Positions 25,319 to 34,301 are shown, counted from the stretch's first letter. The stretch: 64,000 bases of DNA from Hyphomonas sp. (GCA_002700305.1 PACZ01000052.1:9483-73482), one strand, 5' to 3'. Made by a program: numbers and translations. Notes: generated from the sequence alone by a model not told the origin.

Positions 25319-27484
25319 ATGAACGGCAAAAAAATGCCCGCTACAGCGCTGAAAGTCATTCTGACGGGCGCTACGATCGGTCTTCTGGCTGCCTGTGGAG
25401 GGGCGGTCGACTCTGGCGACGCTTCCACACAAGCCTCCCAGGGGATCAATGAGGAACGTTTGCTCAATGCCGCAGGCGAACCACATAACTGGCTTACTCA
25501 TGGTGGCACGTTTTCAGAAACGCGGTTTAGCGCGCTTGACGCCATTAATCTGGAAACAATCGACCAGCTGGATCTTGCCTGGGCGGCACCGCTTGGCAGC
25601 TATCGTGGCGTAGAGGCAACCCCGATCATTGTTGATGGTGTCATGTACACTACGGGTTCGTGGAGCGAAGTGCTGGCGCTTAATGCTGCCACAGGAGAAA
25701 TTCTTTGGCGCTACGATCCGGAGGTTCCCCGATCAAAGGGCGCACATGCTTGTTGCGATGTCGTCAATCGCGGCGTGGCTGTCTATAACGACAAGGTCAT
25801 ATTCGGGTCGCTGGATGGTCGTCTGATCGCTCTTGATTCAAAGTCAGGCGAACAGATCTGGGAGACCCGTACTGTACCGCTCGAAGAACCCTATACGATC
25901 ACAGGGGCGCCTCGCATTGTGAAAGGCAAGGTCATCATCGGAAATGGCGGTGGTGAGTTCGGCGTTCGCGGATTTGTTGCAGCCTATGATGCTGAAACAG
26001 GTGAACAGGCCTGGAAGTTCTACACTGTGCCGGGAAATCCGGATAATGGATTCGAAAACGAAGCCATCGAGATGGCTGCTGAGACCTGGACAGGCGAATG
26101 GTGGAAGCTGGGCGGTGGCGGGACTGTCTGGGACAGCATGGCATTCGATCCTGAACTGGACCTACTCTATATCGGCGTTGGAAACGGCTCGCCCTGGAAT
26201 CAGAAAGTACGAAGCCCGGACGGCGGCGACAATCTGTTCCTGTCATCAATCGTCGCGTTACGTCCAGACACAGGAGAATATGTCTGGCACTATCAGACGA
26301 CGCCGGGCGAAACTTGGGACTACACAGCTACGCAGAATATCATTCTAGCTGATCTTGAGATCGAGGGAGAGCTTCGTAAGGTGCTGATGCAAGCGCCGAA
26401 AAACGGCTTCTTTTATGTCATCGACCGAATAAGCGGCGAACTTATTTCCGCAGAGCCATTTGTTCCCATTAACTGGGCCACACATATCGATATGGAGACC
26501 GGGCGTCCTGTTGAAAACCCCGAGGCGCGCTATCTGTCTGGTGGACCTGCGCTCGTCAAACCCAGCCCATTTGGTGCCCACAACTGGCACCCCATGTCAT
26601 TCAATCCGGAAACAGGGCTGGTATATATTCCCGCACAAGATGTTCCTTTCCTCTATTCCGATCAGATCGAGGGCGAGATTGCCCGCTTTGACCGAGACGC
26701 ATTCAATATCGGTGTCAGCCTGACAGACGCATTACCGGAAACAGAAGAAGCACGTCGCACACTTCTGCGCCAACTTGTCCAAGCACATCTTGCTGCCTGG
26801 GATCCGGTAGCTCAGAAAGAAGTCTGGCGTGTTCAGCATGAGCGAATGTGGAATGGAGGTACGCTGACAACGTCTGGAGATCTGGTATTCCAAGGCACGA
26901 CGAGCGGCGTTTTCAATGCTTACAACGCCAAAACAGGCGAAGAACTGTGGTCGTATCCGGTTGGTGTCGCAATGGTCGGTGGACCTGTGGCGTATGAGGT
27001 CAATGGCGAGCAGTATGTTGCTGTATCAGCTGGTTGGGGCAGTGGTGCCAATTTGCTCGCCGGCTTCTATGTCGGGCAGACAGGAGGCCCGGTTGAAGGC
27101 CATGTACTTGCCTTCAAACTTGGCGGAGAGGGCGAGCTAAACGTCGCCGCGCTTCCGCAGAAGGCAACGCCTGAGCCAGCGCGACAGCCGCATTCGGCTG
27201 AAGCGGTTGTACGGGGCACAGACCTCTACGGTCGATTCTGCGGTGTCTGCCATGGCGGCGCGGCCATTTCGTCCGGAACGCTCCCCGATCTGAGGCAGTC
27301 AGCGACTCTCGGGATAGACACTTTTGATGCTTTCCTCCTTCAAGGGGCCGGCGAAGCGATTGGCATGCCCAACTTCGCCGGCCGCCTAAGCCAACAGGAA
27401 GTCGATGATATTGAGGATTTCATCCTCTCTCGAGCCTGGATGGCGTTTCAAGACGAGCAACAGTCGACGTCTCAAGCTGAATAG
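25319..27484 (+). CDS. PQQ-dependent quinohemoprotein alcohol dehydrogenase, lipoprotein
   Basis: 721 residues; GGGAGG upstream. The lipobox LLAAC puts the mature N-terminus at C26. Eight-bladed propeller repeats with W motifs follow. C145-C146 is the vicinal disulfide (HACCDVVNRG), E213 and N289 lie at calcium-site positions, and D334 (ETWDYTATQN) is the catalytic Asp. The residue two after it is T, not the Asp of lanthanide-type XoxF, so calcium is expected. A C-terminal cytochrome c domain has CGVCH (641-645) and axial M683. It oxidises an alcohol in the periplasm and feeds electrons to the respiratory chain. No PQQ synthesis gene is in the window. Confidence 0.93.
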   Translation: MNGKKMPATALKVILTGATIGLLAACGGAVDSGDASTQASQGINEERLLNAAGEPHNWLTHGGTFSETRFSALDAINLETIDQLDLAWAAPLGSYRGVEATPIIVDGVMYTTGSWSEVLALNAATGEILWRYDPEVPRSKGAHACCDVVNRGVAVYNDKVIFGSLDGRLIALDSKSGEQIWETRTVPLEEPYTITGAPRIVKGKVIIGNGGGEFGVRGFVAAYDAETGEQAWKFYTVPGNPDNGFENEAIEMAAETWTGEWWKLGGGGTVWDSMAFDPELDLLYIGVGNGSPWNQKVRSPDGGDNLFLSSIVALRPDTGEYVWHYQTTPGETWDYTATQNIILADLEIEGELRKVLMQAPKNGFFYVIDRISGELISAEPFVPINWATHIDMETGRPVENPEARYLSGGPALVKPSPFGAHNWHPMSFNPETGLVYIPAQDVPFLYSDQIEGEIARFDRDAFNIGVSLTDALPETEEARRTLLRQLVQAHLAAWDPVAQKEVWRVQHERMWNGGTLTTSGDLVFQGTTSGVFNAYNAKTGEELWSYPVGVAMVGGPVAYEVNGEQYVAVSAGWGSGANLLAGFYVGQTGGPVEGHVLAFKLGGEGELNVAALPQKATPEPARQPHSAEAVVRGTDLYGRFCGVCHGGAAISSGTLPDLRQSATLGIDTFDAFLLQGAGEAIGMPNFAGRLSQQEVDDIEDFILSRAWMAFQDEQQSTSQAE

Positions 27485-27537
27485 TATTCTGACAATTCGC
27501 TAAACCAGTACAAATCTGTCACTCTGGGAGACAACAA

Positions 27538-29160
27538 ATGAAACCTCATATCGCTGCTGCTGCAGTCGCAATCGTAGCCGTGCTTGGTGCATGCTCCACT
27601 ATCCCAGTCTTTGATGCGTCGGGTCCGGAGTTTCCTCCAATGAACCCAAATCTGGTGGACAGCGAGCTTGCCACCACGCATTTTAATCCGGCTCAACAGG
27701 ATTCCCTTCCGTTTGCTGGGCCGGTCGGTATTCACGAGATTGATGATGAGGGTATTCAAAGGGTCCCGGCAGGGTTGGTGAACCTCACGCTTATGCAATT
27801 ACCAACTTATCCTTCAGGTGAGCAGGTGGCCATCTCCGCCAACAATAATCGTATCTCCAAAATCCTGATTAGCGATGGCAAGTTTCAACTGATCAATGCT
27901 CTGCCTGTGGAAGGTCAACCCTTCATGTCTGTCGAGGATGCTGAACGTATCGCCGTCGAAATGGATAGTACGGCCTCAGAAGCTGAACTGCTTGGCTATC
28001 TCAATCGGAACTATCCACGTTATGTTGAGCGGGTCGTCGCCAGAGCAGCAATCTATAATGTCGTCGACCGCAATGGTGACTTCTACACTGTCGTCAACAA
28101 CGATGTCGTCGTTTATGGTGATGCCGAACCCGGCAATCCGCTGTCACCACTGGTGGAAAAGCGCCGCTTTCAGCTGCCGCGCGAATATTTCAATCCAACA
28201 CTGGAAGACCCTGATGCTGTGTTCGGATTGAATCTGACTTATGATGGCATGCTGGCGCTGGTGACGATGGGCGGCGTTGTCGTCATCGTAGACCGAAATT
28301 TTGAACAGGCACCGATCATTCATGAGTTGGCTGACGATGAGCAGGTTACGAACTCGATCGCCATTGATGAGGGTGGTGGCATTTATGTTCTCTCAAATAG
28401 GAGGCTCCATAAACTGGTTTGGGACGGGGAAACACTTCACTCTAGAGGGTATGGCGCGTGGTCATCAGAATACGATTCCTTCACCGGCAAACTTGGCGGC
28501 GTGAGTCTCGGCAACGGATCAGGCTCTACGCCCTCACTTATGGGCTTCGGAGACGAGGAAGACAAACTTGTTGTCATCACGGACGGAGAGTTGATTATGA
28601 ATGTCGTCGCCTTCTGGCGCGACGATATTCCAGAGGATTTCGTCCAGAAGCCAGGGACCAAATCGCGTCGAATTGCCGACCAGATTCAGGTTAGTTTCGG
28701 AAAGTCTGACCTTGAGCGCGCCCAGTCTGAGCAATCCGTTGCGGTATATGGCTACGGTGCCTTGGTGGTAAACAACACATTGCCATCGCCATTGCCAACA
28801 ATGCTGGAGAATGTTGTCATGTCTGGTAGACTACGCAAAGGACCGACGGGTGCTGAAAAGTTTGAATGGGACGTTGAAGCTGACCGCTGGGTGCGTGCCT
28901 GGGCAAATCCCACTGTATCGAGCCCATCAACCGTCCCCATGATTTCTGGCGGCGCCCAACAGGTCTATGTCAATGGTTTCGTAGACGGAAAATGGGAGGT
29001 CACAGGTCTTGATTGGGAGACGGGTGAAGCCGTTACACGGCTTCGCCTTGGTGATAGCCACATTTACAATGGCGCTTACTCTGTCATTCACCTCCTGCCG
29101 GGCGGCGATATCGTTCTTGGAGGATTGCTGGGCATGATGCGGATATCGGTCGAGCGCTAG
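27538..29160 (+). CDS. Unknown lipoprotein, probably beta-propeller
   Basis: 540 residues, GGGAGA ribosome site. The lipobox VLGAC places the lipidated residue at C19. The rest is rich in short beta-strands with repeated patterns such as GVVVIVDRNF, GGGIYVLSNRRLHKLVWDGETL and KLVVITDGELIMNVV, suggesting a propeller; no enzyme motif is seen. It follows the PQQ dehydrogenase after 53 bp and is likely in the same operon. It could be a partner, substrate-binding or esterase-like lipoprotein of the periplasmic oxidation step, but no family was recognised. Confidence 0.6.
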   Translation: MKPHIAAAAVAIVAVLGACSTIPVFDASGPEFPPMNPNLVDSELATTHFNPAQQDSLPFAGPVGIHEIDDEGIQRVPAGLVNLTLMQLPTYPSGEQVAISANNNRISKILISDGKFQLINALPVEGQPFMSVEDAERIAVEMDSTASEAELLGYLNRNYPRYVERVVARAAIYNVVDRNGDFYTVVNNDVVVYGDAEPGNPLSPLVEKRRFQLPREYFNPTLEDPDAVFGLNLTYDGMLALVTMGGVVVIVDRNFEQAPIIHELADDEQVTNSIAIDEGGGIYVLSNRRLHKLVWDGETLHSRGYGAWSSEYDSFTGKLGGVSLGNGSGSTPSLMGFGDEEDKLVVITDGELIMNVVAFWRDDIPEDFVQKPGTKSRRIADQIQVSFGKSDLERAQSEQSVAVYGYGALVVNNTLPSPLPTMLENVVMSGRLRKGPTGAEKFEWDVEADRWVRAWANPTVSSPSTVPMISGGAQQVYVNGFVDGKWEVTGLDWETGEAVTRLRLGDSHIYNGAYSVIHLLPGGDIVLGGLLGMMRISVER

Positions 29161-29556
29161 GTGTTGACTTTAGTATGATGTGTTGAGTTTCGGCGCTCTG
29201 TGCATTGTAGTTAGCGGTGAAATCTAGTTCTATAGATCAAGCTTGATTTGGCAGGGAGTACAATCCGCGTTAACTATGGCTATCGGTGCCGGTGAGCGGC
29301 GTCGAACTCAAGCGGTCTACAAAACTGTGGACCAAAATCAGACCGAGCTGAGGACCAAGAATCGATTACACTTCCCGTAAGTGATTGAAAAATATGGATA
29401 AAAAATATGGAATGTGGCACGTCACTCGCGCCATTTTCTCCTGAATGGTCTTCCTTCCGTTCTGTTCCGACTATGCGCGTCGTTCAGGCTCCGGCCTGCG
29501 AAGTGCTGATCCCTTGCCCTGCGAGACACTCTTTAGCCTTCTGAGGGAAAGACCTT
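29161..29556. other. Intergenic region at the end of the catabolic cluster
   Basis: About 400 bp, visibly richer in A+T than the core. It has no convincing gene. The only repeat noted is an 11-bp direct repeat aaaaatatgga at 29388-29398 and 29401-29411. No clear terminator follows the preceding gene. Confidence 0.4.
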
Positions 29557-29590
29557 GCCCTATAAAGTTATCATGATAACTATATAGGGC
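29557..29590. promoter_or_regulatory. 34-bp palindromic operator, probably for the MarR regulator
   Basis: gccctata (29557-29564) and tatagggc (29583-29590) enclose the perfect 16-bp palindrome agttatcatgataact (29566-29581). Only the two A residues between the arms break complete symmetry. It lies 15 bp before the start codon of the following gene, where a repressor would block transcription or initiation. TTATCATGATAA-like sites fit MarR-family dimers, and a MarR gene is the second gene of the operon. Confidence 0.75.
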
Positions 29591-29605
29591 AGCTTGGAGA
29601 CAGAC

Positions 29606-30118
29606 ATGTTTCGCAATTTCATCAGCCACCTCGTCTTCAGTGCGACGGTGATCAGTGGCGCATATGCACAGGAGAAAGAAGCCGTGAGTGAGTCAGAGGC
29701 AATTCCGTTTGAAGAGACAGAACGCTTCCAGCGAGGTCTCGAGAACCTGAACAGAATAGACGGCGAAGCGGGCCAGAATGTAATAAACAGCCTGGCTGAC
29801 GTTTCGCCAGATCTTGCCCGGTACACAATCGAGTATCCCTTTGCCGACATTTACAACCGGCCGGGGCTGGACCTGCGGTCACGCGAGATCGCGACAATCG
29901 CCGCCCTTACCGCGATGGGGAATGCTCAACCCCAGCTGAAAGTGCACATTGAAGCTGGTCTGAATGTCGGACTATCGGAAGATGAGATCAAAGAGGTTAT
30001 TTTGCAGATGAGTGTTTATGCAGGCTTTCCTGCAGCGCTGAATGGTATGCAGGCGGCGAAGGAAGTTTTTTCTCTTAAGGAAGCAGATAAGACTGGCGGG
30101 ACAACAGTAGATGAATGA
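29606..30118 (+). CDS. Exported carboxymuconolactone decarboxylase (CMD)-family protein
   Basis: 170 residues from ATG 29606, with TTGGAG upstream. The N-terminal signal peptide ends near ISGAYAQ. The CMD domain is evident: GLDLRSREIATIAALTAMGNAQPQLKVHIEAGLNVGLSEDEIKEVILQMSVYAGFPAALNGMQAAKEVF. The AhpD CxxC pair is absent, so a peroxidase role is unlikely. An intramolecular acid-base function like that of gamma-carboxymuconolactone decarboxylase, or an uncharacterised periplasmic role, is possible. Export of a CMD protein is less common. The operator at 29557 and the MarR gene 47 bp downstream suggest inducible control. Confidence 0.85.
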   Translation: MFRNFISHLVFSATVISGAYAQEKEAVSESEAIPFEETERFQRGLENLNRIDGEAGQNVINSLADVSPDLARYTIEYPFADIYNRPGLDLRSREIATIAALTAMGNAQPQLKVHIEAGLNVGLSEDEIKEVILQMSVYAGFPAALNGMQAAKEVFSLKEADKTGGTTVDE

Positions 30119-30165
30119 GGGGCAGCCGATGCTGCTCGCTTCACCCGATCTGACGGCTGACGACT

Positions 30166-30606
30166 ATGTTTTTCCTGAAAGAACTCCCCTCTCGCCAGAC
30201 GCTTGAACGCTACAGCGTGCGTTATCCGGATCTGGATGTCGGAAACCTCGAAGACGCACTCATCATGATGCGCAGGGCGAGCGTCCTGGTTCGCGAACTT
30301 GAGAAGTATTTCGATGCGCGTGGCCTCTCGCTTTTGCGATTTCTGATTCTGATTGTTCTCGACCGTGAGCCTGAAAGTGACATGCTGTCTTTTGGTGAGA
30401 TAACTGAACGGGTCGATGTGTCGAAACCCGTTATGACGCGGACGCTCAAGGCTCTGGAGGAAGATGGGCTGATCGCTGTGGAGGGCGGCGATGACAAGCG
30501 GGTCAAGCATGTGCGGTTGACGGAACCCGGCAAGGAAATCCTGCAACAAACGCTTCCCGGCTACTATACGCTGATTAATGCCTTCATGCAGAAGGGAGAG
30601 GCGTAG
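30166..30606 (+). CDS. MarR-family transcriptional regulator
   Basis: 146 residues. The winged helix is at about 75-120: MLSFGEITERVDVSKPVMTRTLKALEEDGLIAVEGGDDKRVKHVRLTEPGKEIL, with the DxR wing (GDDKRVKHVRLT) of MarR proteins. The N-terminal helix and the C-terminal helix YYTLINAFMQ form the dimer interface. It lies 47 bp after the CMD gene and probably represses that operon through the palindrome 29557-29590. The ligand is probably a small aromatic or phenolic compound, by family. Confidence 0.85.
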   Translation: MFFLKELPSRQTLERYSVRYPDLDVGNLEDALIMMRRASVLVRELEKYFDARGLSLLRFLILIVLDREPESDMLSFGEITERVDVSKPVMTRTLKALEEDGLIAVEGGDDKRVKHVRLTEPGKEILQQTLPGYYTLINAFMQKGEA

Positions 30607-30633
30607 TGTGTCGCCGCTCATCCGGATTATGAA

Positions 30634-30655
30634 GCCGCCCCTCGGGGCGGCTTTT
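30634..30655. terminator. Terminator between the MarR and ArsR genes
   Basis: gccgcccc (30634-30641) and ggggcggc (30644-30651) form an 8-bp stem with a 2-nt central gap, followed by TTTT. It ends the rightward operon. To its right, composition and gene content change from accessory to core type. Confidence 0.85.
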
Positions 30656-30687
30656 CTGATTTCCGGGCCGGGGTTTGGCCTGCGTGC

Positions 30688-31008
30688 CTACCGGTAATAA
30701 TCGCAGAGCGTGTTGATCAGCGCGCGGCCGACGCCGCCGCTGCAGCGATAGTAGATCGTCTGCGCATCCCGGCGTGATTCCACCAGGTTTGCAGCGCGTA
30801 GCTTTGCGAGGTGCTGAGACACTGCCGAGTGCGACTGTTCGGTCAGGTTGGCGAGCTCGCCCACCGGCAGCTCACCGCCCTCGCTGAGCGCACAGAGGAT
30901 CTTCAGGCGGGTCTCGCTCGACATCGCCTTCATGACTTCGGAGGCTTCATGAATGCTGTCCGAAACCACCTCATAGGCGTCGTTGGCGGCTTTCTTTCTT
31001 GCGGCCAT
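30688..31008 (-). CDS. ArsR-family repressor of BigR/SqrR type
   Basis: 106 residues. The winged HTH is MKAMSSETRLKILCALSEGGELPVGELANLTEQSHSAVSQHLAKLRAANLVESRRDAQTIYYRC. C39 and C102 stand at the positions and spacing of the two redox cysteines of BigR/SqrR (persulfide-sensing) repressors; C89 is additional. No typical As or Cd site (CxCxxC) is present. Its ATG overlaps the stop of the RND pump gene, so it is the last gene of the leftward operon. The neighbouring rhodanese and sulfide:quinone oxidoreductase fit control by sulfide-derived persulfides. The likely operator is between 35636 and 35793. Confidence 0.85.
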   Translation of the reverse strand: MAARKKAANDAYEVVSDSIHEASEVMKAMSSETRLKILCALSEGGELPVGELANLTEQSHSAVSQHLAKLRAANLVESRRDAQTIYYRCSGGVGRALINTLCDYYR

Positions 31009-34000
31009 CAGCTGTGTACCTCCTGAACGGTTCCTGCTGTGTCAGCAGATTCCGTGCCTCTTTTCTCGGGCAGCCAGTCGGGGCCGCGCAGAGCGACGTA
31101 GATCGCGGGAATCACCAATACGGTCAGCGCCGTTGAAGAGGCCAGTCCGAACAGCAGTGAGATGGCCAGACCCTGGAAAATCGGGTCCGTCAGGATCACC
31201 GCTGCCCCGATCATGGCCGCCAGGGCGGTCAGCAGGATCGGCTTGAAGCGGATGGCCCCGGCGTGCAGCAGCACGTCCTTCAGCGGCGTCTTGCCGTCTT
31301 CCAGGTGGCGGACGAAATCCACCAGCAGGATCGAGTTACGCACGATAATCCCGGCAAGCGCGATGAAGCCGATCATCGACGTTGCCGTGAACGGCGCCCC
31401 GAACAGCCAGTGGCCGATCATGATGCCGATAAGCGTCAGCGGCACCGGCGTCAGGATGATGAGCGGCACGCGGAACGTCCCGAACTGGCCGACGACGAGG
31501 ATATAGATCGCCAGCAGGGCCACGGCGAAGGCGGCGCCCATGTCGCGGAAAGTGACATAGGTGATCTCCCATTCGCCGTCCCAGAGCAGGGTCGGCTGGG
31601 TATCGTCCGCCGGCTGGCCGTACATGCGCACAGCTGGCGCGGTGAGGCCGGCAGCGGCCCAGTCGAACGCTTTCACCTTGTCCTGGATTTCGAACATGCC
31701 GTAGATCGGTGCTTCGAACCGGCCGGCCAGTTCGCCCATCACCATGTCGGCAAAATAGCCGTCGCGGCGGAAGATGACCGGGGAACCGAATTCCTCCGAG
31801 ACATCGACCAGTGCGCCCAGTTCCACTGGCGGCGCGTTCGGGCCAGAGAGGCGGGCCGGCACCGGAATGGTGGCGATCTCCTGCGACCAGTTGCGTTCCG
31901 ATTTCGGCAGGCGGATGCGGATGTCGAGCGGATCGCGGCCTTCGCTGCGGGGGCTGACGCCGACCGTCTGGCCCGCAAAGGTGAGGGCAATCGTATCCAG
32001 GATGTCCTGTTGCTGGACGCCATAATCTGCGGCGCGCGGCTCATCCACAGAGACGGTCAGGCGCGGGGCCGGATCGCCGATGGAATTGTCGACGTCGACG
32101 ATGAAGTCCGTGTCCCTGAAGAACTGTTCGACAATAGCAGCGGTCTCACGCCGGGCTTCCGGCGTCGGGCCGTAGATCTCGGCCAGCAGCGTAGAGAGCA
32201 CCGGCGGGCCGGGGGGAACCTCGACCACTTTCACGCTGGTGCCTTCCGGCATCGGCAGGGCCAGCAGGCGCTCACGGATGTCGAGGGCAATCGGATGGCT
32301 CGCCCGCTTGCGGTGAGACTTCTCGGAGAGGTTCACCTGCAGGTCGCCGAGTTCCGGCGCAGCGCGCAGGAAGTAGTGGCGCACGAGGCCGTTGAAGTTG
32401 AACGGCGCCGCGGTACCGGCATAGGCCTGAATGGTTTCGACCTCTTCCACATCGCGGATGGCATCGGCCAGCGCGAAGAGGGCGCGTTCGGTATCCTCGA
32501 CCGAGGCACCTTCCGGCAGGTCGACCACGACCTGGATTTCCGACTTGTTGTCGAACGGCAGCAGCTTCACCGGCACGACCTTGAAATAGAACAGGCTGAG
32601 CGAGGCGAGCGTGGCGATGCCGACGGCGATCAGGAAGATCCACGAATTTCTGCGCGAGGAGACAATCGGGCTGGCGACCTTCGTGTAGAAGGCGGCGAGA
32701 CGGGTCGCTTCGGCGCCTTCGGGATGGTCCTCCTCGCCGCTGGCGCCGTGGCCATGCAGCGGGGCCTTGCCGGCAATCTTCATCATCAGCCATGGCGCAA
32801 CGCCGACGGCGACGAAGAAGGAGAACAACATGGCGGCCGAGGCGTTCGCCGGGATCGGCGCCATGTATGGCCCCATCAATCCGGACACGAACATCATCGG
32901 CAACAGCGCCGCGATCACGGTCAGCGTGGCGATGATGGTCGGGTTGCCCACTTCGGAGACCGCATCGATGGCGGCCGCCACGCGCGAGCGTCCGTCCTTC
33001 ATGGCCCAGTGGCGGGCGATGTTTTCGATGATGACAATGGCATCGTCCACCAGGATCCCGATGGAGAAGATCAGGGCGAACAGCGACACGCGGTTGATCG
33101 TGTAGCCCATCATCAGCGACGCAAAGAGCGTCAGCAGGATGGTGGTCGGGATCACGATCAGCGTCACGAGTGCTTCGCGCCAGCCAATCGCAAAGGCGAT
33201 CAGGATCACGATGGAAACGGTCGCCAGGCCAAGGTGGAACAGGAGTTCATTGGCCTTGTGGTTCGCGGTTTCGCCATAGTCGCGGGTCACCTCGACGCGC
33301 ACACCTTCCGGGATCAGGCCGCCCTTCAGCAGGTCGACCCGGTGCAGGATGGCTTCAGCCACGTTCACGGCATTGGCGCCGGGGCGCTTGGCGAGAGAGA
33401 GGGTGACGGCCGGGCGGGCGGCAAAGCCGTTGCCGTCTTCGCGGCGGTCCAGTGTCCAGACACGGGAGTCGCTTTCCGCGCCGGCCACGCGGATCGTGGC
33501 GACGTCGGAAAGGTAAACCGTGCGGCCATCGGCACCCGGGATTTCAAGACGTTCCAGTTCGCCGACCGCATCGATCCGGTCGCCTGCCTGGACGAGCAGC
33601 GTATTGCCGTCCTGGCGGGCAGAGCCGACCGGCATGGCGGCGGCGGCCTGTCCGACGGACTGGACCAGCGTCTGCAGCGGCACGCCATAGGCGGCCATCG
33701 CCTGAATGTCCGGCTCCACGCGCAGCTCCAGCGGGCGTCCGCCGATGATTGTCGTCAGGCCGACATCGTCGATCTTGATGAGTTCGGACTGCAGCTCTTC
33801 TGCGAGCATGCGCAGTGTGGTGTCGGTCCAGACGTCCCCGGTCCATTCTTCCGGCGACAGGGTCAGCGTGACGATGGAGACGTCATTGATCCCCCGGCCG
33901 ACAACCAATGGCATCGGCACATCCGGCGGGATCCGATCCATGTTCGCGCGGATCTTTTCGTGCACACGGAGGATCGCGTCATCGGCGTCGGTGCCGACAT

Positions 34001-34301
34001 TGAAACGCGCGGTGACCATGGCGCCGTCATCGCGGCTCTGGGAATAAACGTGCTCGACGTCCGGGATCGCCTTGATGATGTTTTCCAGCGGTTCGGTGAC
34101 CTGTTCGACCACGTCCGGTGCTTTCAGACCCGGCGCCTGGACGATCAGATCGACCATCGGCACGGAGATCTGCGGCTCTTCCTCCCGCGGGATGGAGAAC
34201 AGCGCAACGAGGCCGACAGCGAGCGCCGTCAGCAGGAAGAGAGGGGTGAGCGGCGACCGGATGGTCGACCGTGTGATGGAACCCGAGACGTCCGGTTTCA
34301 T
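31008..34301 (-). CDS. RND efflux transporter, permease subunit (AcrB/HAE-like)
   Basis: 1097 residues. TM1 is followed by the periplasmic porter start SIPREEEPQISVPMVDLIVQAPGLKAPDVVEQVTEPLE, then the large loops. The TM4 relay motif GILVDDAIVIIENIARHWAM holds the proton-relay aspartates, and TM segments 7-12 end in LFGLASSTALTVLVIPAIYVALRG. It pumps compounds from the periplasm or inner leaflet through the adaptor encoded just upstream and an outer-membrane channel, probably the TolC-like protein of the divergent operon. The substrate is unknown; the location next to sulfide genes suggests thiol, persulfide or oxidised-sulfur products or a linked toxicant. Confidence 0.93.
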   Translation of the reverse strand: MKPDVSGSITRSTIRSPLTPLFLLTALAVGLVALFSIPREEEPQISVPMVDLIVQAPGLKAPDVVEQVTEPLENIIKAIPDVEHVYSQSRDDGAMVTARFNVGTDADDAILRVHEKIRANMDRIPPDVPMPLVVGRGINDVSIVTLTLSPEEWTGDVWTDTTLRMLAEELQSELIKIDDVGLTTIIGGRPLELRVEPDIQAMAAYGVPLQTLVQSVGQAAAAMPVGSARQDGNTLLVQAGDRIDAVGELERLEIPGADGRTVYLSDVATIRVAGAESDSRVWTLDRREDGNGFAARPAVTLSLAKRPGANAVNVAEAILHRVDLLKGGLIPEGVRVEVTRDYGETANHKANELLFHLGLATVSIVILIAFAIGWREALVTLIVIPTTILLTLFASLMMGYTINRVSLFALIFSIGILVDDAIVIIENIARHWAMKDGRSRVAAAIDAVSEVGNPTIIATLTVIAALLPMMFVSGLMGPYMAPIPANASAAMLFSFFVAVGVAPWLMMKIAGKAPLHGHGASGEEDHPEGAEATRLAAFYTKVASPIVSSRRNSWIFLIAVGIATLASLSLFYFKVVPVKLLPFDNKSEIQVVVDLPEGASVEDTERALFALADAIRDVEEVETIQAYAGTAAPFNFNGLVRHYFLRAAPELGDLQVNLSEKSHRKRASHPIALDIRERLLALPMPEGTSVKVVEVPPGPPVLSTLLAEIYGPTPEARRETAAIVEQFFRDTDFIVDVDNSIGDPAPRLTVSVDEPRAADYGVQQQDILDTIALTFAGQTVGVSPRSEGRDPLDIRIRLPKSERNWSQEIATIPVPARLSGPNAPPVELGALVDVSEEFGSPVIFRRDGYFADMVMGELAGRFEAPIYGMFEIQDKVKAFDWAAAGLTAPAVRMYGQPADDTQPTLLWDGEWEITYVTFRDMGAAFAVALLAIYILVVGQFGTFRVPLIILTPVPLTLIGIMIGHWLFGAPFTATSMIGFIALAGIIVRNSILLVDFVRHLEDGKTPLKDVLLHAGAIRFKPILLTALAAMIGAAVILTDPIFQGLAISLLFGLASSTALTVLVIPAIYVALRGPDWLPEKRGTESADTAGTVQEVHS

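Noticed and set aside
29388-29411. 11-bp direct repeat aaaaatatgga as an element boundary or origin iteron
   Set aside because: Only two copies in an A-rich stretch, with no rep gene or matching copy at the other end of the cluster.
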